From an uncultured Adlercreutzia sp. (GTDB lineage Bacteria > Actinomycetota > Coriobacteriia > Coriobacteriales > Eggerthellaceae): a DNA stretch of 47,730 nt. Positions within the stretch are counted from its first letter, which is position 1. Every line of letters starts with the position of its first letter. Below the pieces are notes generated by a model. That model had not been told where the DNA came from, searched no databases, and saw only the letters and a list, made by a program, of their open reading frames with translations. A program made the position numbers and the translations under genes. Of this stretch, positions 7,546 to 15,667 are shown in pieces. The stretch lies in NCBI GenBank assembly GCA_910589165.1, contig CAJUSP010000017.1, forward strand, positions 1-47,730. Reading direction: 5' to 3'.

Positions 7546-7981
7546 GGGCATCTCCAATCTCGCGTTCCCGCTTCTGCTTGGCGGCCACGAGGGCCGCGGT
7601 GAACTGCGCATCAATATCTTCCAGGGAAAGCCCCAGCTCCTGGCAGCGCTGAAGGTACTCAGCCGTCACGGCCTCGGCCACCACCGATGCCGACACGCCC
7701 GGCTTGTCGGACACGTCGGCCACAAACGCCCCCTGCCGGGGCTTCGACACAATGTAGCCGTCCTCCTCCAGGCTCTGGTACACCTTGCTCACGGTGTTGT
7801 AGTTCACCTCCACCTCGGCGGCCAGGCCCCGCACCGTGGGCAGATGGTCGCCGGGCTTGTAGAAGCCCGAGGTAATGAGGTAGATGAACCGGTTCTTCAG
7901 CTGAAGCCACACCGGAATGCTTGAGCCCTCGTCCAAGGTGAACAAGTCCCCGGCGGGGATGGTCTTGCCTAGCTTAACCAC
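7448..7981 (-). CDS. GntR-family transcriptional regulator, YtrA type
   Basis: 177 residues from GTG 7979-7981, overlapping the end of the NrfD-like gene by 13 nt. The winged helix is clear: PVWLQLKNRFIYLITSGFYK, PGDHLPTVRGLAAEVEVN, NTVSKVYQSLEEDGYIVSKP. There is no large effector domain, only about 100 residues after the DNA-binding part, as in the YtrA subfamily that usually controls membrane transport or stress operons and its own gene. Its last 33 codons overlap the SPFH gene in another frame. It could be the regulator acting on the site at 9144-9162; that is inference. Confidence 0.88.
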   Translation of the reverse strand: MVKLGKTIPAGDLFTLDEGSSIPVWLQLKNRFIYLITSGFYKPGDHLPTVRGLAAEVEVNYNTVSKVYQSLEEDGYIVSKPRQGAFVADVSDKPGVSASVVAEAVTAEYLQRCQELGLSLEDIDAQFTAALVAAKQKREREIGDAHESQKPEERRGRIVEFPAVPGDAAERASGNGA

Positions 7982-9105
7982 GTCGAAATATCCTCTCGTT
8001 CGTCTTCGGGGGCCCGGGCGGCACCGTCGGGGTCGGGCTGCGCCTCGGCGCCCGTTGCGTCCTCGGGGGCGGCAGGTGCGCCCTCCTCGCCTTGGGCAGC
8101 TTCCGCAGCCTGCGCTGACACGGGCTGCAACTCCAAGGGGCGCTGCGCGCCGGCCTCCACGATAGCGGCCCTCAGCCCCGCGCTGCCCGCGAAAACGAGG
8201 GCAGCGGACAGGGCCAGGGCCCAGGCGGCTGCGGGCGAGCTAGCCGGGATGGACGCTGTGCCGAAAGCAGTCGGAAGCTGACCGCGCTGAGGCGCTACCC
8301 GCTGGCGAGCCAGATAGATGCCCTCGATGACCAAGGGCGCCCCGATGCCGCAGGCCACGAAACCGATCCACCAGGGCAGCGCCGCGGCCCCGCCCATAAG
8401 CGACGCCGCCGAGGCCTCCACCCCCGGATGGTCATTTTCCAGCACGAAGGCGAGGAAGAACGCCGCCGCAACCACTTCCAAGGCGATGACCGCCGCATCG
8501 ACCCTCGCCGCCGCTTGGGCCATGCGGGCCACCGCTCCGTCGGCGCCGACGAACAGCCCGCAGGCGAGCATAAGCGCGCAGCCGCAGGAAGCCGCCGACA
8601 GGGCGAAGAGCGTCGGAACCCATGGCGTCGACCACAGGCGCACGCCCGCGTTCATCTGCAGCAGCAGGCCGGCGTACACCGCCACCACCACGGCGGCAAC
8701 GCACGCAGTCACTTCCAACGCCGCCACAGCACGTCGGGACGCCCACGGCAGGTACAGGAAGCGCACCAGAGTGAGCGCAGCCAGAGCCGCCCCGAGCGCA
8801 GCGAGCGCCCAGGCCCCCACTACCATCACCGACAGACGCGGCGCCAGGAACAGCGCCAGCACACGGTCGGCGCGGCCCACGTCCAGCACCAGGCAGGAGA
8901 TGCCGAGCCCCACCGCCCCCAGGGAGGCGGCGAACGCAAGGGCCACGAGGCGCTCGGTCGGGGCCTTCCCGTCGTAAGGCCGGACTGCCGCGCCGAAGGG
9001 CTCGCGCACGAGGAGCAGGTCGGCCAGGGAGGCCGCCACGGTGCCACCAGCGCCAAGACCGGCCAGGAACAGGTAGGCTATGACCAGTTCGCCGAACACG
9101 CGCAT
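7969..9105 (-). CDS. Orphan NrfD-family membrane protein
   Basis: 378 residues from ATG 9103-9105 (GTG 9097-9099 is an alternative with better spacing to AAGGGG). The N-terminus MRVFGELVIAYLFLAGLGAG matches the first helix of NrfD/PsrC proteins. About nine hydrophobic segments follow, with ENDHPGVEASAAS between helices, then an acidic Ala/Pro tail of about 65 residues that looks disordered. No catalytic molybdoenzyme or Fe-S subunit is next to it; the downstream genes are a GntR regulator and an SPFH protein. It may serve as an extra quinol module for another complex. The upstream site shared with the molybdoenzyme operon supports joint regulation. Confidence 0.85.
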   Translation of the reverse strand: MRVFGELVIAYLFLAGLGAGGTVAASLADLLLVREPFGAAVRPYDGKAPTERLVALAFAASLGAVGLGISCLVLDVGRADRVLALFLAPRLSVMVVGAWALAALGAALAALTLVRFLYLPWASRRAVAALEVTACVAAVVVAVYAGLLLQMNAGVRLWSTPWVPTLFALSAASCGCALMLACGLFVGADGAVARMAQAAARVDAAVIALEVVAAAFFLAFVLENDHPGVEASAASLMGGAAALPWWIGFVACGIGAPLVIEGIYLARQRVAPQRGQLPTAFGTASIPASSPAAAWALALSAALVFAGSAGLRAAIVEAGAQRPLELQPVSAQAAEAAQGEEGAPAAPEDATGAEAQPDPDGAARAPEDEREDISTWLS

Positions 9106-9143
9106 CCCCTTCTCGTCACCCGGGCGCCCCCCGCACCCAGAAA

Positions 9144-9162
9144 GTAGGACAAAGTATGACAC
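9144..9162 (-). promoter_or_regulatory. Operator-like site matching the one upstream of the molybdoenzyme operon
   Basis: GTAGGACAAAGTATGACAC matches GTAGGACAATCTATGACAG (6145-6163) at 16 of 19 positions and lies 39 bp before the NrfD-like start. Read on the minus strand it holds two TGTC half-sites 10 bp apart. Confidence 0.55.
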
Positions 9163-9217
9163 ACAAGATCGGCGTTGTAAATGTGACACAGTGACCCGAA
9201 GGGGCGCCCGACGGGGC

Positions 9218-9244
9218 GGAAAGGATAAAGCCCTTTCCCTACAG
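9218..9244 (+). repeat. Degenerate copy of the CCGTAGGG palindromic repeat
   Basis: GGAAAGG (9218-9224) pairs with CCTTTCC (9232-9238) and is followed by CTACAG. It aligns over 27 bases without a gap to the repeat at 19726-19752, differing mainly in the loop. It sits between kdpE and the NrfD-like gene, and a second partial arm, GGGAAAGGGC, follows at about 9277. Confidence 0.6.
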
Positions 9245-9292
9245 ATGTGATGCCCAGGAAGAGGTGTCTTACATGAGGGAAAGGGCGCCGCC

Positions 9293-10027
9293 TCACGCGG
9301 TGGGGTCGCCTGCGGGGTCGTCTACCCTTAGCATGCGGTAGCCGATGCCTACGTGGGTTTGCAGGTAGCGGGGGCCCTGCGCGTCGGGCTCTATTTTCTT
9401 CCGCAAGGTGGCCATGAACACGCGCAGGCTCGGCAGGTCGGCCGCCAGGGCCTGGCCCCACACCTCCTTCAGGATGTAGTTGTGGGTGAGCACCTTGCCG
9501 GTGTTGCGCGCCAGCAGGCACAAGAGCCGATACTCGATGGGCGTGAGGTGCAGCTCGTCGCCATCCAACGTCGCCACGCCCGCATCGAAATCGATGGCAA
9601 GGGCGCCGTTGCGGTAGGTCTGGGGCTCGGGCGCGGCGGGCGCATCGTAAGCCAGCCGGCGCAGGGCCACGCGCACCCGCGCCATCAGCTCGTCCACGGA
9701 GAAGGGCTTGGTAAGGTAGTCGTCGGCGCCCGCATCGAGGGCGGCCACCTTGTCGGCATCTTCCTGGCGGGCCGACAGCACGATCACCGGCGTGCGCGAC
9801 CAGCCGCGCAGGGCCCGAATCACCTCCACGCCATCACGGTCGGGCAACCCCAAATCCAGAATAACCAGGTTGATGTCGCTCGCGCTGGTCAGCTCCATGA
9901 GGGCCGCCGTGGCCGTGGCTGCCTCACGGTGGCGCAGGCCGTGCACCTCCAGCGCCGTGGACACCAGGTTGCGCACCGCCCCGTCGTCTTCCACCACGAG
10001 TACCACACCGTTATCGACCGTCGCCAT
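9293..10027 (-). CDS. kdpE: Potassium-responsive response regulator KdpE
   Basis: 244 residues. The receiver domain carries acidic DD near residue 13, the phosphoacceptor in VILDLGLPDRDGVEVI, and LTKPFSVDELMARV with the conserved lysine. The C-terminal winged helix of OmpR/PhoB type includes TPIEYRLLCLLARNTGKVLTH and RKKIEPDAQGPRYLQTHVGI with the terminal GYRM. It overlaps the end of kdpD by 17 nt. With KdpD it would switch on the kdp genes at low potassium or high osmolarity. It is the last gene of the operon. Confidence 0.95.
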   Translation of the reverse strand: MATVDNGVVLVVEDDGAVRNLVSTALEVHGLRHREAATATAALMELTSASDINLVILDLGLPDRDGVEVIRALRGWSRTPVIVLSARQEDADKVAALDAGADDYLTKPFSVDELMARVRVALRRLAYDAPAAPEPQTYRNGALAIDFDAGVATLDGDELHLTPIEYRLLCLLARNTGKVLTHNYILKEVWGQALAADLPSLRVFMATLRKKIEPDAQGPRYLQTHVGIGYRMLRVDDPAGDPTA

Positions 10028-12830
10028 GGCGCACCTCCTCTTCCGCAGCCGGTGCCTCGGCCGCCTTCAGCAGAAACGAGAACACGCACCCGTGGGGGTC
10101 GGCATCAGCAAGGGTTATGTCGCTGCCGTGGGCACGCAGGATAGACCGGCAGAGCGCGAGCCCGAGCCCCATGCCGCGGCGGGCGTCTCCCCCTTCGCCG
10201 GCCGGGCGCGCCATTCCATCGGGAACCGCCTCGGCGGCCCCACTCGGCACGGCGGGCGCGGCCCCATGGTAGAACAGGTCGAACACCCGGGCCTTCTCGG
10301 CCGGGGCAATGCCGGGGCCGTCGTCGGCCACCCACAGGCGCACCTTGTCGCCGACCCGCTCGGCGCCCACGGTTATGCACGAGCCCGGCGGCGTGTAGGC
10401 GATGGCGTTGTTGATAAGGTTCACCAGCACCTGCACCACGAGCCGCCCGTCCATCTCGGCCATGAGCAGCTCGTCTTCCACGGCCACGGTCAGCCGGTGC
10501 TCGGCAGCGCGGCGACTTCCGTGGCGCAGGGCCTCGTCGATCACATCGGCCACCAGCTCGGGGGCCACGCTCATCTGCACGGCACCGTCGTCGAGGCGCG
10601 TCACGGAAAGCAGATTCTCCACCAAGCTGATAAGCCAGCCGGCGTCCTCCGAGATATCCGAGGCGAGCCGGCGGCGCTGATCGTCCGAAAGTGCTCCCTC
10701 GTCGGCCAGCAGCATGTCCGCATCACCCGAAATGCTCGTCAGCGGCGTGCGCAGGTCGTGGGAAATAGAGCGCAGCAGATTGGTGCGCAGCTCTTCCTTC
10801 TCGGCCTTCACCGTCAGGTCGCGGTGCTTCCGCGCGAGCATGAGGGCCTCGGCAGCGCGCCCGCATTCATCGAGGAGCGCCACCAGCAGGTTGTTCTCGA
10901 AGGCACCGAAGTCGTCGTCCGCAAGCACGATGCCCATCACGCCCCATACCGCCTCCTTTGTGCGCACGGGCAGGTAAAGGCAGGCGGCCTCACGCAGCGT
11001 GTCGGTGCCCACACCGGCTGCCTCGCCGTTGACGGCAACCCACGAGGCCACCGCCGCCTCGTCCGCCGTCAGCAAACGCGCCTCCTCCTCAGCAGCAGGC
11101 ACAGAGCCCGGGGCGCCGAACAGGCGCGGAGGCAGCAGGCCGCCGGGGGCCGCCGGGTCGGCCTCGTAGACGACCACGGGCCGATCGAGGATCTTCACCA
11201 CCTGGGCGGCCCCCAGGGCCAGGCACTCCTCCAGCGTGGACGCGCCCTGCAAAAGCCGCGTGCTCTCGAGCAGCACTTCGGTGCGGTACGAGCGGCGGGC
11301 AGCCTGGGCAGCCTGGCGCTTCAGCCGAATGGCCAGCGACGAGGCCGCCAAGGTGCCTACCAGGAGGAAGGCGAAGATGAACGGGGCGGACAGCCCGTAG
11401 GCGTGGAAGGTGAAGCGCGGGGCCGTGAAGAAAAAATTGTAAGCCACTACGCTGCCAAGGGCCGAGAGCAGCGGGTAGAGGAACCCGTCGGCCCGCGTGG
11501 CCAGAAGCAGCGAGACAAGCAGGTAGACCATGAGAATGACCGAGGTAGTGGGGCTCGCGAGCCACGCCGCCTCGCCGATGGCCGTAGCCAAGGCGACCGC
11601 CAAGGCCGCCCGCGCAGCATCGGCGACCGTGGGGTGCAGCCCCGCCACCGTGCCCGTGCGAGCGAGCATGCTGGGGGCATCAAGAGCCGGCACGGCCGTC
11701 ACCTGCGCCTCGGGGGCCGCGCGGCGCAGGCGGTGGGCCATATCGCGGCTTCCCAGCAAGCCGGGATGCAGCGGAGATGCCGGCACCACGATCTGCCGAA
11801 TGCCGGCCGAGGCGGCGTAGAGGGCCATCGGTGGCACCGGGTCGTCGCCGGCTAGGGTGACCACGCGGGCGCCCAGCTGCTCGGCCAGGGCCAGGGCCTC
11901 GCGCTGCGGCGCCTCTCGCCTCTGCACCGACCTCGCCGCCTCGTCTGATTCCACGACAAGGGCCGTGAGCGCTCCCCCGGAGGCCTCAGCCAAAGAGGAT
12001 GCCACGCGCACCACGCGAGCGATGTGGGGAGCATCCGTCACGAGCGCGAGCACATCCTCACCCGTCGCCGGTACACTCTCGCCACCGGCGCGCCGATCGC
12101 GCCCGAGCCGGTCGGCGGCGCGGCGCAGGGCGATCTCGCGCAGGGCGCCCAAGTTCGACCGCGAGAAGAAGTGGTCGAGCGCCCAGCCCACGCGCTCGGG
12201 GGCGTACACCTTGCCCGCCCGCAGGCGCTCGATAAGCTCGGAGGGCTCGAGGTCCACCACTTCCACCGAGTCGGCCGCGTCGAAGAGGCGGTCGGGCACC
12301 CGCTCGGCCACGGCCACCGAGGTCACCGCCGCCACCTTGTCGTTCAGGCCCTCCAAATGCTGTACGTTCACCGTCGTGTACACGTCGATGCCGGCACGCA
12401 GCAGCTCTTCCACATCTTGGTAGCGCTTGCGGTGCCGGCTGCCGGGGGCGTTGCTGTGAGCCAGCTCGTCGACGAGCACCACCTGAGGGCACCGGGCGAG
12501 GACGCCGTCCAGGTCGAACTCCCGCAGCACGATGCCCCGATGCTCCGCCGTCTTCGGCGGCAGCACCTCCAGGCCGTCCAGAAGCGCCAGGGTGTCGGCG
12601 CGGGTATGGGGCTCCACATAGCCCACTACCACATCCACGCCGGCCTCCTGGGCCCGATGGGCCTCGCTGAGCATGGCGAAGGTCTTGCCCACGCCGGCCG
12701 CATAGCCGAAGAACACCTTGAGCCGCCCTCGCGCCCGAGGCTCATCTTCCTCGGCGGCTTCCTCCCTAATCAGCCTCAGAAAGGCCTCGGGGTCGCGCCG
12801 ACCGTCCGCCTCGTCGCCCGTGCGCGCCAT
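10011..12830 (-). CDS. kdpD: Sensor histidine kinase KdpD
   Basis: 939 residues, slightly longer than the E. coli protein (894). Domains in order: N-terminal KdpD domain with Walker A GYAAGVGKTFAML near residue 47; universal-stress-protein-like domain about 245-375; four closely packed membrane helices about 400-500 (AALAVALATAIGEAAWLA onward); a GAF-like domain; then a histidine kinase core with the phosphoacceptor in RSISHDLRTPLTSISGDADM, the N box NLINNAIAYTPPG and the G box VADDGPGIAP. A low-complexity insertion GAAPAVPSGAAEAVPDGMAR sits in the ATPase domain. It senses potassium limitation and phosphorylates KdpE. Confidence 0.96.
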   Translation of the reverse strand: MARTGDEADGRRDPEAFLRLIREEAAEEDEPRARGRLKVFFGYAAGVGKTFAMLSEAHRAQEAGVDVVVGYVEPHTRADTLALLDGLEVLPPKTAEHRGIVLREFDLDGVLARCPQVVLVDELAHSNAPGSRHRKRYQDVEELLRAGIDVYTTVNVQHLEGLNDKVAAVTSVAVAERVPDRLFDAADSVEVVDLEPSELIERLRAGKVYAPERVGWALDHFFSRSNLGALREIALRRAADRLGRDRRAGGESVPATGEDVLALVTDAPHIARVVRVASSLAEASGGALTALVVESDEAARSVQRREAPQREALALAEQLGARVVTLAGDDPVPPMALYAASAGIRQIVVPASPLHPGLLGSRDMAHRLRRAAPEAQVTAVPALDAPSMLARTGTVAGLHPTVADAARAALAVALATAIGEAAWLASPTTSVILMVYLLVSLLLATRADGFLYPLLSALGSVVAYNFFFTAPRFTFHAYGLSAPFIFAFLLVGTLAASSLAIRLKRQAAQAARRSYRTEVLLESTRLLQGASTLEECLALGAAQVVKILDRPVVVYEADPAAPGGLLPPRLFGAPGSVPAAEEEARLLTADEAAVASWVAVNGEAAGVGTDTLREAACLYLPVRTKEAVWGVMGIVLADDDFGAFENNLLVALLDECGRAAEALMLARKHRDLTVKAEKEELRTNLLRSISHDLRTPLTSISGDADMLLADEGALSDDQRRRLASDISEDAGWLISLVENLLSVTRLDDGAVQMSVAPELVADVIDEALRHGSRRAAEHRLTVAVEDELLMAEMDGRLVVQVLVNLINNAIAYTPPGSCITVGAERVGDKVRLWVADDGPGIAPAEKARVFDLFYHGAAPAVPSGAAEAVPDGMARPAGEGGDARRGMGLGLALCRSILRAHGSDITLADADPHGCVFSFLLKAAEAPAAEEEVRHGDGR

Positions 12831-12905
12831 CGGCGCCTCCCTTCAGCCATTCCTTACCGTTTTCGTCATCCTATCACTCACGGAAGCCCCCTCGGTGTCG
12901 CGCAC

Positions 12906-13535
12906 TTAACGGTTGGGCGGCGCATCCAACACGCCGTCGAGCATGAGGTTAGCCTCCAGCACGTTCACCCGCGCCTCGCCGATAACGCCCAGAAGCGGGC
13001 GCTCAGTGCAGCCCCGGATGATGGATCGCACCTCGTCCTCGCTGCGCCCCGTGGCCCGGGCGATGCGCCCCACCTGGTACTCGGCGGCCGCCGGCGAGAT
13101 ATGGGGGTCGAAGCCCGAGCCCGACACCGTCACCAAATCGCTCGGCACCGGCTCATCGCCCGCCTCGGGAGTCGCCGCGCGCACGGATTCCACGCGCGCT
13201 TGCACCCGTTCGGCGAACTCGTCGCTGGCGGGGCTCAGGTTCTCGGGCCCGTACCACAGAAGCGGCGACCCATCCTGCGCCGTAAAGATGCCGGCGTCGG
13301 CCACCGTGGGGCGGCCCCACAAATGCCCCGGCTCGGCGAAGGGCTGGCCCACCAGGGCGCTTCCGTACTTCACACCGTCCACCTCGATGACCGAGCCCGT
13401 GGCCTGCCAGGGAAACGCCACCGCCGCCAGGCCGCACATGGCCACCGGGTACACGATGCCGAGGGCTAGCGTGGCCACCAGGAAGAGCGCCGTCGCGCGC
13501 CCCAGGGCCGAGCCCACTCCGTTCGCTTTCATCAT
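12906..13535 (-). CDS. kdpC: Potassium-transporting ATPase subunit KdpC
   Basis: 209 residues from ATG 13533-13535 (a second ATG follows at once; AAAGGA lies upstream). One N-terminal membrane helix (ATALFLVATLALGIVYPVAM) anchors a soluble domain containing GSALVGQPFAEPGHLWGRP, SGSGFDPHISPAAAEYQ and VNVLEANLMLDGVL, all standard KdpC signatures. The subunit assists the KdpA-KdpB transport cycle. It begins 37 nt after the end of kdpB. Confidence 0.95.
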   Translation of the reverse strand: MMKANGVGSALGRATALFLVATLALGIVYPVAMCGLAAVAFPWQATGSVIEVDGVKYGSALVGQPFAEPGHLWGRPTVADAGIFTAQDGSPLLWYGPENLSPASDEFAERVQARVESVRAATPEAGDEPVPSDLVTVSGSGFDPHISPAAAEYQVGRIARATGRSEDEVRSIIRGCTERPLLGVIGEARVNVLEANLMLDGVLDAPPNR

Positions 13536-13572
13536 TCGTCCTTTCCGCCTATCTGCCGCACGCCGGGCAATC

Positions 13573-15657
13573 CTAGGCCACGCCCGCCGCCGCAAGCAGC
13601 ACGTCGATCGCCTTGATGGCCACGAAGGGCACCGCCACGCCTCCCAGCCCGTACACCACCAGGTTTCGCGCCAGCAGCGCGCTGGGCGCGGCCTCGCGGT
13701 ACTTCACGCCCCTCAGCGCCAGCGGGATGAGGGCCACGATGATGAGCGCGTTGTAGATGATGGCGGCCAACATGGCCGAAGCCGGCGACGACAAGTGCAT
13801 GATGTTGAGCGCCTCGAGGCCGGGGTACAGCGGCACGAGCAGGGCCGGCACCACGGCGAAGTACTTGGCCAGGTCGTTGGCAATGGAGAACGTCGTGAGG
13901 CTGCCGCGGGTCATGAGCATCTGCTTGCCGATGCGCACGATCTCGATGAGCTTGGTGGGCGACGAGTCGAGGTCCACCATGTTGCCAGCCTCCTTGGCTG
14001 CCTGGGTGCCGCTGTTCATGGCCACGGCCACGTCGGCCTGGGCCAGCGCCGGCGCGTCGTTGGTGCCGTCGCCGGTCATGGCCACGAGGTGCCCCTCGGC
14101 CTGGTAGCGGCGGATGGCCTGAAGCTTCGCCTCGGGGGTGGCCTCGGCGATGAAGTCGTCGAGGCCGGCCTCGGCGGCGATGGCCGCAGCCGTCAGCGGG
14201 TTGTCGCCGGTGACCATGACCGTGCGGATGCCCATGGCGTGCAAATCGGCGAAGTTCTCGCGGATGCCCGACTTGATGACGTCCTTCAGGTGGATGACGC
14301 CGAGCACGCGCCCGTCGCGGGCCACCACGAGCGGCGTGCCTCCCTCGCGGGCCACCTCGTCGGCCACTCGGGCGCACTCGGCGCTGTAGGTGCCCCCGCG
14401 CCCCTCCACGTAGGCGCGCACGGCATCGGCCGCCCCCTTGCGAATCTCGTGGCCGTCGAAGTCGACGCCGCTCATGCGCGTGGCCGCCGTAAAGGGCACC
14501 ACGGTGAAGCCAGCACCGGAAAGGGTGCGCTCGCGAATGCCGAAGCGCTCCTTGGCCAGCACCACCACGCTGCGGCCCTCCGGCGTCTCGTCGGCAAGGC
14601 TCGCCAGCTGGGCGGCGTCGGCCAGATCGCGCTCGTCGGCCCCGTCCACGGGAATGAATGCCGCGGCCTGGCGGTTGCCAAGCGTGATGGTGCCAGTTTT
14701 GTCGAGCAGCAGCACATCCACATCGCCGGCCGCCTCCACGGCGCGCCCGCTGGTGGCCAGCACATTGGCCTCGTTCAGGCGGCTCATGCCGGCGATGCCG
14801 ATGGCCGAGAGCAAGGCGCCGATGGTCGTGGGCGCCAGGCACACGAATAGCGCCACCAGCGAGGTGATTCCAAGAGGGTTGGGCCTGCCCTCGCCGGCGG
14901 CCGAGAACGCCCCGAAGCCGTAGAGCGTCCAGGTAACGGCGAGGAATACCAGGGTCAGGGCGATGAGCAGCAGCTCGAGCGCCCGCTCGTTGGGGGTCTT
15001 GCTGCGCGCCGAGGACTCCACCATGGCGATCATCTGGTCGAGGAAGCTGTGACCGGCCTCGGTCGCCACGCGGGCCACGAGCCAGTCGGAGAGCACGAGG
15101 GTGCCCCCGGTAAGGGCCGAACGGTCGCCGCCCGACTCGCGCACGACCGGAGCCGACTCGCCGGTGATGGCGCTCTCGTCCACTGAGGCGGCCCCCAGCA
15201 CGATCTCGCCGTCGGCCGGCACCTGTTCCCCGGCGCGCACCACGTACAGCTGACCGCGAGCGAGCTTCGTCGAGGCAACCGGCCGCGCCGCCGCAGCCAA
15301 AAGCGCCGCTGCCTCGGCGGGGTCGGCCTCGGCCGCCCGGGCCACATCCGCCTCGGCCACCACGGCGGCCTCCACCTCGCGCTTGGCGGCGCGCAGGGAG
15401 TCGGCTTGGGCCTTACCCCGGCCCTCGGCCACCGCCTCGGCGAAGTTCCCGAACAGCACCGTGGCCCACAGCACCGGGCAGATAGCCGCGATGTAGCCGC
15501 TCGGCGAGTCGGCGATGCCGAACAGCGACAGCACGAACAGCACCGTGGTAAGCAGGGCCGACAGATACACCATGAACATCACCGGGTTCGACACCTGGGC
15601 CCGGGGATTCAGCTTGGCCACTGCATCGCGCAGGGCCCGCACCGTCGTCGTCTTCAT
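13573..15657 (-). CDS. kdpB: Potassium-transporting P-type ATPase subunit KdpB
   Basis: 694 residues, close to the usual 680. Motifs: actuator segment DESAITGESAPVVRESGGDR, phosphorylation site LLLDKTGTITLGNR, and the P-domain MTGDGTNDAPALAQADVAVA. The distinctive KdpB ending is also present (DLDSSPTKLIEIVRIGKQ and SLTTFSIANDLAKYFAVVPA). It provides the ATP hydrolysis that drives potassium uptake through KdpA. GGAGG lies upstream of ATG 15655-15657, 10 nt after the end of kdpA. Confidence 0.97.
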   Translation of the reverse strand: MKTTTVRALRDAVAKLNPRAQVSNPVMFMVYLSALLTTVLFVLSLFGIADSPSGYIAAICPVLWATVLFGNFAEAVAEGRGKAQADSLRAAKREVEAAVVAEADVARAAEADPAEAAALLAAAARPVASTKLARGQLYVVRAGEQVPADGEIVLGAASVDESAITGESAPVVRESGGDRSALTGGTLVLSDWLVARVATEAGHSFLDQMIAMVESSARSKTPNERALELLLIALTLVFLAVTWTLYGFGAFSAAGEGRPNPLGITSLVALFVCLAPTTIGALLSAIGIAGMSRLNEANVLATSGRAVEAAGDVDVLLLDKTGTITLGNRQAAAFIPVDGADERDLADAAQLASLADETPEGRSVVVLAKERFGIRERTLSGAGFTVVPFTAATRMSGVDFDGHEIRKGAADAVRAYVEGRGGTYSAECARVADEVAREGGTPLVVARDGRVLGVIHLKDVIKSGIRENFADLHAMGIRTVMVTGDNPLTAAAIAAEAGLDDFIAEATPEAKLQAIRRYQAEGHLVAMTGDGTNDAPALAQADVAVAMNSGTQAAKEAGNMVDLDSSPTKLIEIVRIGKQMLMTRGSLTTFSIANDLAKYFAVVPALLVPLYPGLEALNIMHLSSPASAMLAAIIYNALIIVALIPLALRGVKYREAAPSALLARNLVVYGLGGVAVPFVAIKAIDVLLAAAGVA

Positions 15658-15667
15658 GTCGCGCCTC

